Below are positions 1 to 5,754 of a stretch of DNA of 6,318 nt, piece by piece. Source of the stretch: Candidatus Omnitrophota bacterium (GTDB lineage: Bacteria > Omnitrophota > Gorgyraeia > 2-01-FULL-45-10); contig JAPLMG010000300.1 of NCBI GenBank assembly GCA_026387165.1, positions 1 to 6,318 on the forward strand, read 5' to 3'. The notes beneath the pieces are model-generated. The model had not been told where the DNA came from. It ran no database searches and saw only the letters and a program-made list of their open reading frames with translations. A program made the position numbers and the translations under genes. Every line of letters starts with the position of its first letter. Positions within the stretch are counted from its first letter, which is position 1.

Positions 1-258
1 AAAGCCGATCCTTCGATAGTAAGGAGTCCCATGATAAAAGAGTGCCCCGTAAACATTGAGTGTAAAGTAACTAAGATATTGAGCCTTGGCGCTCATGACA
101 TGTTCATAGGCGAGGTGGTTAAGGTTCACCGCGATAGATCCGTCCTTGACAAAGAAGGCAACGTGGACTATTCCAAGGCCGCGCCGATAGTGTACAATCA
201 GGGCGAATACTGGTCGCTCGGCGAAAGAATAGGCCGTTATGGATTCTCGGCCGAGTAA
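1..258 (+). CDS. Flavin reductase-family flavoprotein, C-terminal part (5' end outside window)
   Basis: Frame 1 is open from the first base, so the gene begins upstream. The in-frame ATG at position 31 is internal, because the ten codons before it (KADPSIVRSP) continue the family consensus. The segment matches the C-terminal half of the flavin reductase / flavoredoxin split-barrel family: IKECPVNIECKV, then the core strand GAHDMFIGEVVKVHRD, then the closing YWSLGERIGRYGFS. Members bind FMN and either reduce free flavin with NAD(P)H or, as in flavoredoxins, pass electrons between proteins; they are normally cytoplasmic dimers. Which activity applies cannot be told from this fragment. The last 20 nt overlap the next gene, which suggests co-transcription with the DUF523 and ferredoxin-like genes downstream. 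Family assignment is confident; substrate is unknown. Confidence 0.88.
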   Translation, partial: KADPSIVRSPMIKECPVNIECKVTKILSLGAHDMFIGEVVKVHRDRSVLDKEGNVDYSKAAPIVYNQGEYWSLGERIGRYGFSAE

Positions 259-703
259 AAGATTATTGGTAAGCGCCTGCCTCGCAGGCGTCAACTGCAC
301 CTTCCGCGGCAAAAATAACCTCAACGACAAAATTAAAAGGCTAGTCGACAGCGGCGCGGCGATAGCTTTATGCCCTGAAGTATTCGCTCATCTTGGCGTG
401 CCCAGAGAAAATATCGAACTTTCTGGCGGTGACGGAAACGATATTCTCGGTGGAAAGGCTAAGGCCATAAGCGTAAACGGCAGAGATGTCACAAATCCTC
501 TCATAGCGGGGGCATACAAGGTATTGAGGGTGGCGAAGAGATACGATATAAGAGAGGCTGTATTGAAATTGAACAGCCCTACCTGCGGCGTCGGCCGCAT
601 ATACGACGGAACATTCTCTAATACGCTTAAGAATGGAGACGGCGTATTAGCCGCTCTGCTGAAAAGGAACGGCATAAAAGTTTTAACCGAAAACGAGGCG
701 TAA
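239..703 (+). CDS. DUF523 domain protein (YbbK-like), function unknown
   Basis: The 154-residue product has the usual size of a stand-alone DUF523 protein and carries its signature blocks in order: LLVSACLAGVNCTFRGK near residues 9-25, LCPEVFAHLGVPRENIEL in the first half, NGRDVTNPLIAGA in the middle, and LKLNSPTCGVGRIYDGTF near 110-127. The conserved Cys residues in SACLAGVNC, CPE and SPTCG are the most striking feature and could bind metal or act in redox chemistry, but the biochemical role of the family is not established. The chosen ATG lies inside the last codons of the upstream flavoprotein gene (20-nt overlap). It is the only start giving the full N-terminal SACL motif, and its Shine-Dalgarno is weak, so translational coupling is likely. 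The next gene starts one nucleotide after its stop codon. Domain identity is confident; function is open. Confidence 0.9.
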   Translation: MDSRPSKRLLVSACLAGVNCTFRGKNNLNDKIKRLVDSGAAIALCPEVFAHLGVPRENIELSGGDGNDILGGKAKAISVNGRDVTNPLIAGAYKVLRVAKRYDIREAVLKLNSPTCGVGRIYDGTFSNTLKNGDGVLAALLKRNGIKVLTENEA

Positions 704-704
704 T

Positions 705-1778
705 ATGGCGAGTGATGTATTTATTATCAAGGTCAAGAATGGGGATTCGGATAATATCATGGCCCGGAAGCTTAATGCGCTCATCGACGCCTCCGGAGTG
801 CTCGGATTTATAAAAAAAGACGATTACACCGGCATAAAGATACACTTCGGAGAGGAAGGGAATGCGGGGCACATAAGGCCTGAGTGGCTTAAAGGGCTTG
901 TTGAGCGTTTACGGTCCGTAACAGAGAACATATTTTTCACCGATACGAATGTCCTGTACAAGCAGAGCAAAAGGACAAACGCCGTGGATCATCTAAAGCT
1001 GGCCTATAGTCATGGCTTCGGTTTTCAAAATATGAACGTGCCCGTCATAATCGCGGACGGACTCCGGGGCAGGAACTATACTGACGTGGAGATAAACAAA
1101 AAACGCTTCTCCAAAGTTAAGGTAGCCTCGGATATAACTGACTGCGACAGCCTGTTGGCTCTGACGCATATAACAGGCCATATAATGACCGGCTTTGCGG
1201 GGGCTATAAAAAATCTCGGAATGGGATGCGCCTCGCGCCGCGGCAAGTTCGAACAACATTGCGGCATAGTGCCTGATTTCAACCCCACAGAGTGCTCTGG
1301 ATGCGGGCTCTGCGTCTCAAATTGTCCCGCGGGCGCTATAACGCTTTCCAGGGGCAAGGCAAAAATAGACGAGGCGAGCTGTATGGGGTGCGGCGAATGC
1401 GTCGTCGTATGCAAAACCGAAGCTTTGAACGCTAAATGGAGCGAAACACTTGCAAATTTACAGGAGAAGATGGTAGAATATGCCTGCGGTGCGGTTGAAG
1501 CGGTAGATAGAAGAATAGGCTGCATAAATTTTTTGACAAATATCACGAAAGACTGCGACTGCCTGGCCAAGGACGAGCCGAGGATCGTAGAGGATATCGG
1601 GATACTTGCGTCAAACGACCTTGTCAGCATCGATGCAGCGTCTGCCGAGATCCTGAACGGCTTAAGAGGTAAGGATATATTCAGGCAGGAGCACCCTGAA
1701 ATAGACTGGACAGTGCAGTTAAGGTACGCGGCCAGCATGGGACTGGGCGAGACCGACTACAAGTTAAGAACCGTATAA
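705..1778 (+). CDS. DUF362 domain protein with two 4Fe-4S ferredoxin motifs
   Basis: The 357-residue protein has an N-terminal DUF362 domain, including KIHFGEEGNAGHIRP near residue 45, TDTNVLYKQSKRTNAVDH, and HITGHIMTGFAGAIKNLGMG near 155-175. Two ferredoxin motifs follow. C197, C200, C203 and C207 form CxxCxxCxxxCP. C226, C229, C232 and C236 form CxxCxxCxxxC, whose final Cys is followed by Lys instead of Pro. A third cysteine group, DCDC near residue 285, precedes IVEDIGILASNDLVSIDAAS, also typical of this subfamily. Two [4Fe-4S] clusters and a cytoplasmic electron-transfer role are expected; the partner and reaction are unknown. A GAGG Shine-Dalgarno at 695-698 supports the ATG. Its place behind a flavin reductase gene and DUF523 suggests a redox unit, which is an inference from context. 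Confidence 0.92.
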   Translation: MASDVFIIKVKNGDSDNIMARKLNALIDASGVLGFIKKDDYTGIKIHFGEEGNAGHIRPEWLKGLVERLRSVTENIFFTDTNVLYKQSKRTNAVDHLKLAYSHGFGFQNMNVPVIIADGLRGRNYTDVEINKKRFSKVKVASDITDCDSLLALTHITGHIMTGFAGAIKNLGMGCASRRGKFEQHCGIVPDFNPTECSGCGLCVSNCPAGAITLSRGKAKIDEASCMGCGECVVVCKTEALNAKWSETLANLQEKMVEYACGAVEAVDRRIGCINFLTNITKDCDCLAKDEPRIVEDIGILASNDLVSIDAASAEILNGLRGKDIFRQEHPEIDWTVQLRYAASMGLGETDYKLRTV

Positions 1779-1792
1779 CGGGAGATCGAGGT

Positions 1793-2155
1793 ATGGTGTC
1801 TCAGGAGAGAAGGAAGTTTCCGCGCGTAAAGGACGAGGGCCTATCCCTTAAATTAAGACTCGACGATTTTGATTCCATAACACATACCATGAATATAAGC
1901 TCTTCCGGCGTCTATTGTAAGTTAGACAAAGAGCTTCCTCTCATGTCCAGGGTAAAGCTTATGCTGATGATGCCCGATCCGGCCAAGGAAAGCACTTTAA
2001 AAGATCTCGAAGTTGACGGCGTAGTAGTACGGCAGCACCCCGTTACAATAGACGGGGTTATAAAACACTATGATGTAGCCATATTCTTCGAGGATCTTTC
2101 CGAAAAAAACAAAGAGATCATAGCCGGCTACATAAAAAGAAAGAGCCCAGAGTAG
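1793..2155 (+). CDS. Soluble PilZ-domain protein, probable cyclic-di-GMP receptor
   Basis: The 120-residue product is essentially a single PilZ domain. The N-terminal RRKFPR holds the RxxxR motif (R7, R11). NISSSG at residues 34-39 holds the NxSxxG form of the second motif, with Asn replacing the more common Asp. Together these residues bind dimeric cyclic-di-GMP in characterised PilZ proteins. The rest (VKLMLMMPDP, VDGVVVRQHPV, YDVAIFFEDLS) fits the beta barrel and C-terminal helix. There is no signal peptide or membrane segment, so the protein should be cytoplasmic. GGAG at 1781-1784, eight bases before the ATG, is a good ribosome binding site. Only 14 nt separate it from the DUF362 gene and its stop directly abuts the next PilZ gene. 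No output domain is present, so it probably acts by binding a partner; the partner is unknown. Confidence 0.9.
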   Translation: MVSQERRKFPRVKDEGLSLKLRLDDFDSITHTMNISSSGVYCKLDKELPLMSRVKLMLMMPDPAKESTLKDLEVDGVVVRQHPVTIDGVIKHYDVAIFFEDLSEKNKEIIAGYIKRKSPE

Positions 2156-2635
2156 ATGTTCTTAATAGTCGGAATGATTTTTCTTGTTCTGCTATCCATC
2201 ACATTGATGATGCTTTGGGGCCACGAAAGAATAGCGACAAAAAAAGCGATACCCCGCGCCAAGGTTGAGGAGTGCTGGGGCGGAGAAGAGAGGCGCTCGC
2301 ACGAGCGGTTCAATAAGGACTTCGAGGTGGAATACGGCGTGCAGAAGAGGCCTCATCTCAAAAACGGCAGAACCGTCGATCTGTCTAAGGGAGGAGTGAA
2401 GCTGCTTCTCGATGAAAAACTGCCGAAAGGCGCCGTGATGGGCCTGAAAGTGTATATTCCCGAAAAGAGGCGGACGATCGAAGTGGAGGCGGAGGTCGTC
2501 TGGACCAACGACGCCGACAAGAAAGATCCTTCCGGCAAGAGATTTTTCTTCAGCGGTTTAAAATTCATCGCGATCAAAGAGCCTGCAGGAATCCATCTTT
2601 CGGAATATTTAACCCATCTCGAATCTAAGGGATAG
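2156..2635 (+). CDS. Membrane-anchored PilZ-domain protein
   Basis: The 159-residue protein begins with one hydrophobic segment (about residues 2-21, FLIVGMIFLVLL onward, ending LMMLW) followed by positively charged residues. This suggests an N-terminal anchor with the rest in the cytoplasm. The PilZ domain starts at ERRSHERF with RxxxR at R47 and R51, and continues with DLSKGG at 75-80 carrying the canonical DxSxxG. VEVEAEVVWTND and FFFSGLKFIAI match later PilZ strands. The ATG directly follows the stop codon of the upstream PilZ gene with no strong Shine-Dalgarno, so translation is probably coupled and the two PilZ proteins made in step. Both cyclic-di-GMP motifs are intact. It presumably senses the second messenger at the inner membrane, where it could regulate an envelope process; the target is unknown. 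Confidence 0.9.
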   Translation: MFLIVGMIFLVLLSITLMMLWGHERIATKKAIPRAKVEECWGGEERRSHERFNKDFEVEYGVQKRPHLKNGRTVDLSKGGVKLLLDEKLPKGAVMGLKVYIPEKRRTIEVEAEVVWTNDADKKDPSGKRFFFSGLKFIAIKEPAGIHLSEYLTHLESKG

Positions 2636-2649
2636 CGAAAAGTGCGCGC

Positions 2650-3189
2650 ATGGGCAAGATATACCCCCTCAAGAAAGTTAAGCTTATCGCCGGGCTCATA
2701 TCGAACGATGAGGCCTTGCTCGATAAGATAGGTTACCGGCTTGAGAAGAGGCTTAAGAATAAGATAGATTTTAAAAGCGATGTAATAGATTTTGCCTATA
2801 CCGATTACTATGATAAGGAGATGGGCGGCGGCCTGAAGAGAAAATTCCTCAGCTTCAAAAGGCTTGTGCGGCTGGAAACAATAGCGAAAGTAAAGCTCGA
2901 GACCAACGATATCGAAAAGAGATTCTGTATCGACGGAAAAAGAGCCGTCAATATCGACCCGGGCTATCTGGACATGGCAAAGCTGGTCCTCTTATCCACA
3001 AAGGATTATTCGCATAGAGTTCACATAGGAAACGGCATATTCGCGGAGGTCACGCTGCATTACAAGAACAAGCGTTTCAACTTCTGGCCATGGACTTACC
3101 CCGATTACAAGTCCGGAGAATACGCCCGTATATTCGGCATCATAAGGGATATATACAGAGGCGCAAAAGGGGCAAAAAAGAAAGCATGA
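2650..3189 (+). CDS. DUF4416 family protein, function unknown
   Basis: The 179-residue protein matches the DUF4416 family over its whole length. The N-terminal VKLIAGLISNDEALLDK is followed by IDFAYTDYYDKEMGGGLKRKF, then VNIDPGYLDMAKLVLLSTKDYSHR, GIFAEVTLHYKNKRF and PWTYPDYKSGEY. The density of conserved acidic, His and Tyr residues, such as TDYYDKEMG and KDYSHR, looks like an active or binding site, but no activity is established for the family. There is no signal peptide or membrane span, so it should be cytoplasmic. The ATG sits 14 nt after the previous stop with only a poor ribosome binding site. Its stop overlaps the start of the next gene as ATGA. The location between PilZ proteins and envelope-anchored proteins may hint at a role in envelope physiology, but this is context only. 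Confidence 0.9.
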   Translation: MGKIYPLKKVKLIAGLISNDEALLDKIGYRLEKRLKNKIDFKSDVIDFAYTDYYDKEMGGGLKRKFLSFKRLVRLETIAKVKLETNDIEKRFCIDGKRAVNIDPGYLDMAKLVLLSTKDYSHRVHIGNGIFAEVTLHYKNKRFNFWPWTYPDYKSGEYARIFGIIRDIYRGAKGAKKKA

Positions 3190-3773
3190 TAATAAAGAGA
3201 AAGAGCCTGATAGTCGGCCTGGTATCGAGCGTCGTCATAGCCCTGGTATTAATCATGACGCTCGTCGGGTATTTCGTTTATCTCGAATTCAAGAACAGGG
3301 AATTTGGCAGGGTCTACCAGGAACTTTTGGAAAAAACGAAAGCCAGGGTCTATTCTAAGCACTTGGATATATTCGGCCTTGACGCAAGAATTGAAAATAC
3401 CGGAGCGCTTAAGGGAAAACCCATAATAGAGGGCGCGGTAACCAATAAGGGGTCGAGGGAGATCGTAAATTTAGTATTAAAACTAAGCTTCCTGGACAGG
3501 GACAGCGCCTCGATATACGAGCTTACGGCCCATCCGCAGGAACCGGCGTTGGGCAGCGCCGTCTTTACTCATGTTCCGATATCCCGCCTTTACAGCTACG
3601 CGCATCCGATAGATGCCCTGAAGCCGGGGCAGACGTTAAAATTCAAGAAGATCATAACAAGCTGCCCGACCGAGATATTTGTAGAGCTCAGGGAGGGCGA
3701 AAAACCGACAAAGTCATTCGGAAGATGGTCCGGCAAGCTGACCTTCGAAGTCATATCATTAGACCTGCTATAA
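3186..3773 (+). CDS. Single-pass membrane protein with putative extracytoplasmic FxLYD-like beta domain
   Basis: The start is placed at the ATG at 3186, which overlaps the preceding stop as ATGA. The frame is open to an ATG at 3090, but that extension is the shadow of the well-conserved C-terminus of the DUF4416 protein. The 195-residue product begins MIIKRK, then a long hydrophobic segment at about residues 7-33, giving a signal-anchor with the remainder probably outside the cytoplasm. The segment ARIENTGALKGKPIIEGAVTNKG followed by VNLVLKLSFLDRD and later LKPGQTLKFKK resembles the FxLYD-type or immunoglobulin-like beta-sandwich seen in many anchored envelope proteins (a bonding strand, V/T-N-x-G turn, then x-F-x-D). 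This is a fold-level resemblance, not a firm family match. Its stop codon abuts the hydrolase start, so the two are probably made together and may interact. Confidence 0.75.
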   Translation: MIIKRKSLIVGLVSSVVIALVLIMTLVGYFVYLEFKNREFGRVYQELLEKTKARVYSKHLDIFGLDARIENTGALKGKPIIEGAVTNKGSREIVNLVLKLSFLDRDSASIYELTAHPQEPALGSAVFTHVPISRLYSYAHPIDALKPGQTLKFKKIITSCPTEIFVELREGEKPTKSFGRWSGKLTFEVISLDLL

Positions 3774-5456
3774 ATGAAAAAAATATATCTTGCGGTATTC
3801 GCGATACTTACTTTAAGCGTCTTTCTCTTTACCGGATCGCTGCTGTATCTCGACAGGGAAAAGCATAAAGTATTCTTTTATACGGTAAGCTTTGACGGGC
3901 ACGATACGGGGAACATAAAGATAGACAAGTATATAACCGATGATAACGTTATATACAAGTCGGTGGATTCCGAACCTTTCGGGCTGCTCTTTACGGAGAC
4001 GAGAGGACGAATAACTCTGGATAGATTTGGCGGCCTCATAAGTTATCTGAAAGAGAGCGCCTGCGGCGGAGCTCAGGACACGGTATACCTGGAGAGTTCC
4101 GGTAAAAACATATCGTTTGTAGCAACTTCGGAATCGGAGTTCGCATACCTGACGGGCCTCGGCGTAAAAGAGGAGGCTCTTGTATTTGAAGAAGGCTCTC
4201 CGGTAACATATCTCCCTATATTGGAAAGGTACGACTTCAAACTTGGAAGATCGCAGGCCTTCGACGTTTTAACAATTTTTTCGACTCTTCTGCCCCCCAT
4301 GAAAAGGCTTCTCACTCTGACATCAACAGGAAGCGAGTATATCAAAGTGGGATCGAGAAAGATAAAGGCAGAGTGTCTTCTTATAAGGATAAGGAACTCT
4401 CCTCAGGGAATGCTCTGGGTGACAAAGTCCGCCAGAAGCATTGTAAAGATAGAGTTTCCGGACCTAAAACTTAAGATAACCAGGACGAATTCTTTAAAAA
4501 AGGTTAATGAGGTGAATAAGCCTGCTATCAAGAATGGTCTTTACGATGAGCAAGCCGTAAAGTTCAATAGTAAAAAGACGGTTCTTGAAGGAACTCTCAC
4601 TATTCCGAAGAAGAGAGAGCTGCTTCCCGCCGTACTGTTATTAGGCCGGACGAACGGCTCGGATCGCGAGGATCAGGGGTTATTCACTCAATTGGCAGGC
4701 CGGTTGGGTGAGGAAGGGTTTGTTGTATTAAGGTTTGACGGGCGAGGCATAGGATCATCGGGCGGCACAGCATTATCGGCCACCAGCGGCGAACAGTACG
4801 AAGACAGCTCTGCCGCCATGGATTATCTATTGCAAAGAAAAGAGATAGATGTCAGCAGGGTGGCCGTTATAGGACACGGCGAGGGAGCGTTCTTTGCCTC
4901 AAAACTTGCGTCGGACAAAAAAAACATATACGCGCTTATACTGATGTCTCCCATGATATCACTGGGAGGCGAAACGGATATCAGCTTCGACAATCTCAAT
5001 GAGATGGCAAAAAAATTAAAATGGGACGATCAATACCTTAAGCTGGTTATGAAATCCCGTATGGAAACCGTAGAAACGGTAAAGAAGGCCAAGGGGGATT
5101 GGGTATCCCTCCTGAGTACCAGATGTTTCTTAAAAAAACTTAGGGAGGATCTGGAGGCCAACTCTATAGACATCATAAGAAAAGTGGAAGTCCCCGTACT
5201 GATACTGCACGGTAAAGAAGATGAATTCGTTCCCGCCAAAGCCGCATCGACGCTCGATAAGGCGCTGGAGGATAGCGGTAATATTAACCATAAGTTGATA
5301 TATTACGGATATTTAGGGCATTTTTTCGGAAAAATAGTTACGGACGGCCTATGCAGGATGCGTTATTCTGTGGACGAAAGCGTGCTCTCAACCATAAAAG
5401 AATGGCTCGATAAGACCTTGCCGAAAATAGATTCTACTTCGCCAATCAACGAGTAA
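3774..5456 (+). CDS. Membrane-anchored alpha/beta-hydrolase-fold protein lacking the nucleophilic serine
   Basis: The 560-residue protein has an N-terminal signal-anchor (MKKIYLAVFAILTLSVFLF onward), a beta-rich domain at about 33-235 that resembles DUF3108-type outer-membrane-associated domains, and an alpha/beta-hydrolase domain at about 265-550. Hydrolase landmarks are LLLGRTNGSDRED at 288-300 (usually HGSGPxDRDE), RFDGRGIGSSGG from 320, and the strand before the nucleophile elbow. The elbow reads GHGEG (367-371) instead of GHSxG, so the position of the catalytic Ser is Gly369. The acid (D483 in HGKEDEFVP) and histidine (H516 in YLGHFF) are present. The protein may therefore be inactive or have a binding role. 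The ATG directly follows the upstream stop, implying coupling. The last codons lie in a repeat copy described separately. A sequencing error at codon 369 cannot be excluded. Confidence 0.85.
   Translation: MKKIYLAVFAILTLSVFLFTGSLLYLDREKHKVFFYTVSFDGHDTGNIKIDKYITDDNVIYKSVDSEPFGLLFTETRGRITLDRFGGLISYLKESACGGAQDTVYLESSGKNISFVATSESEFAYLTGLGVKEEALVFEEGSPVTYLPILERYDFKLGRSQAFDVLTIFSTLLPPMKRLLTLTSTGSEYIKVGSRKIKAECLLIRIRNSPQGMLWVTKSARSIVKIEFPDLKLKITRTNSLKKVNEVNKPAIKNGLYDEQAVKFNSKKTVLEGTLTIPKKRELLPAVLLLGRTNGSDREDQGLFTQLAGRLGEEGFVVLRFDGRGIGSSGGTALSATSGEQYEDSSAAMDYLLQRKEIDVSRVAVIGHGEGAFFASKLASDKKNIYALILMSPMISLGGETDISFDNLNEMAKKLKWDDQYLKLVMKSRMETVETVKKAKGDWVSLLSTRCFLKKLREDLEANSIDIIRKVEVPVLILHGKEDEFVPAKAASTLDKALEDSGNINHKLIYYGYLGHFFGKIVTDGLCRMRYSVDESVLSTIKEWLDKTLPKIDSTSPINE
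5432..5451 (-). repeat. Degenerate inverted copy of the 20-nt motif, inside the hydrolase gene
   Basis: TTCTACTTCGCCAATCAACG matches the reverse complement of the motif (TTCTGCTTCGCCCTTCAACT) at 16 of 20 positions. It encodes part of the C-terminal STSPINE tail of the hydrolase, immediately before its stop codon. Confidence 0.55.
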
Positions 5457-5469
5457 AACTCGGGTATGG

Positions 5470-5489
5470 TTCTACTTCGCGCTTCAAGT
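5470..5489 (-). repeat. Inverted copy of the 20-nt motif
   Basis: TTCTACTTCGCGCTTCAAGT matches the reverse complement of the motif at 17 of 20 positions. It is the left arm of a 99-bp symmetric palindrome with the copy at 5549-5568, centred on position 5519. Confidence 0.75.
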
Positions 5490-5505
5490 ATCCAACGACG
5501 GTAGC

Positions 5506-5532
5506 GCTTCGCAGGAACCATTCCTGCGAAGC
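5506..5532. repeat. Perfect 12-bp-stem palindrome
   Basis: GCTTCGCAGGAA, a CCA spacer, and TTCCTGCGAAGC form a perfect inverted repeat with a three-base loop. No T-tract follows, so it is not a standard intrinsic terminator. It is a strong RNA or DNA hairpin of the REP type. It sits exactly at the centre of the larger palindrome made by the copies at 5470-5489 and 5549-5568, with 16 nt on either side. Confidence 0.9.
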
Positions 5533-5548
5533 CCCACCGGCTATTGAC

Positions 5549-5568
5549 AGTTGAAGGGCGAAGCAGAA
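5549..5568 (+). repeat. Direct copy of the 20-nt motif
   Basis: AGTTGAAGGGCGAAGCAGAA is identical to the copy at 5669-5688, exactly 120 bp downstream. It is the right arm of the symmetric palindrome centred on 5519. Confidence 0.9.
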
Positions 5569-5570
5569 TG

Positions 5571-5599
5571 GCTTCGTAGGAATTCATTCCCGCGTAGTT
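5571..5599. repeat. Degenerate copy of the central palindrome
   Basis: GCTTCGTAGGAA, a short spacer, then ATTCCCGCGTAG aligns with the perfect hairpin at 5506-5532, with a one-base longer loop and several substitutions. Its stem is only partly paired (GGAAT with ATTCC), so it looks like a decayed second copy. Confidence 0.55.
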
Positions 5600-5600
5600 C

Positions 5601-5623
5601 TTCTTCGCTAAAGCTTCGAAGAA
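5601..5623. repeat. Short inverted repeat (7-bp stem)
   Basis: TTCTTCG and CGAAGAA are complementary around a 9-nt loop. It reuses the CTTCG/CGAAG words seen through the whole repeat region. Confidence 0.5.
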
Positions 5624-5626
5624 ATC

Positions 5627-5648
5627 TCGCCGAAGCCTTGGCGAAGGC
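5627..5648. repeat. Overlapping short hairpins
   Basis: TCGCC at 5627-5631 pairs with GGCGA at 5640-5644. Alternatively, GCCTT at 5635-5639 pairs with AAGGC at 5644-5648 around a GGCG loop. The two pairings are mutually exclusive; both belong to the same CGAAG-rich palindrome cluster. Confidence 0.45.
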
Positions 5649-5668
5649 GGACCCTACCATCTGCTACA

Positions 5669-5688
5669 AGTTGAAGGGCGAAGCAGAA
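5669..5688 (+). repeat. Direct copy of the 20-nt motif, right end of repeat region
   Basis: It is identical over 20 nt to the copy at 5549-5568. It ends four bases before the -35 box of the next promoter, which marks the right boundary of the repeat region. Confidence 0.9.
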
Positions 5689-5692
5689 AGAT

Positions 5693-5721
5693 TTGACTTT
5701 GCGGAAAAGTTATGATATACT
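5693..5721 (+). promoter_or_regulatory. Sigma70-type promoter for the TIGR04073-like gene
   Basis: TTGACT at 5693-5698 and TATACT at 5716-5721 are one mismatch each from the -35 and -10 consensus and are separated by the optimal 17 bp. Transcription should begin near 5728, upstream of the Shine-Dalgarno at 5741-5748. This makes the in-frame ATG at 5725 an unlikely start. Confidence 0.82.
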
Positions 5722-5740
5722 CACATGAATAACGAGAAAG

Positions 5741-5748
5741 AGGGGGTG
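5741..5748 (+). promoter_or_regulatory. Ribosome binding site that decides a TTG start
   Basis: AGGGGGTG lies six bases upstream of the TTG at 5755-5757, the right spacing for a Shine-Dalgarno. It is internal to the reading frame opened by the ATG at 5725, so it argues for TTG as the true start. Confidence 0.75.
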
Positions 5749-5754
5749 AATAAA

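Larger units (their letters stand above)
5432..5688. repeat. Nested palindromic repeat region (MITE- or REP-like), about 257 bp
   Basis: This stretch has four copies of a roughly 20-nt motif. The + form is AGTTGAAGGGCGAAGCAGAA. Two copies are inverted (5432-5451, 5470-5489) and two direct (5549-5568, 5669-5688). Between them lie several GCTTCG/CGAAGC hairpins. The span 5470-5688 also behaves as an imperfect long inverted repeat: the reverse complement of the right end continues the left end with a shared GA(T/C)GGTAG(C/G)G block about 30 nt in. No transposase or other open reading frame of its own is visible. It is a candidate non-autonomous element or an extragenic palindromic array that could stabilise the upstream mRNA end. 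It lies between an operon end and a new promoter. Identity of the parent element is unknown. Confidence 0.75.

Noticed and set aside
274..290. Hairpin CGCCTGC-CTC-GCAGGCG near the start of the DUF523 gene
   Set aside because: It coincides with codons for the invariant SACLAGV motif, so the symmetry is most simply explained by coding constraint. It might still affect translation, but nothing else supports that.
1076..1738. Long open frame on the - strand (220 codons)
   Set aside because: It lies wholly inside the DUF362 gene, whose ferredoxin motifs and family blocks are unmistakable. The antisense product shows no recognisable domain and has no good ribosome binding site.
3090..3185. Extended N-terminus for the anchored protein that starts at 3186
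   Set aside because: The extra codons overlap the conserved C-terminus of the DUF4416 gene in another frame. The ATGA overlap at 3186 gives a normal signal-anchor start.
5506..5532. Intrinsic terminator for the upstream operon
   Set aside because: The stem is strong, but no run of T follows on either strand (CCCC downstream), so only a 3'-end stabilising or repeat role is proposed.
5363..5587. Open frame on the - strand running from the repeat region into the hydrolase gene (74 codons)
   Set aside because: It spans the palindromic repeats and the 3' end of a real gene, has no family resemblance, and its composition comes from repeat words.
5470..5688. CRISPR array
   Set aside because: Copies occur in both orientations with irregular spacing, and the spacers are themselves palindromic. 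There are no cas genes, so a palindromic repeat element fits better.
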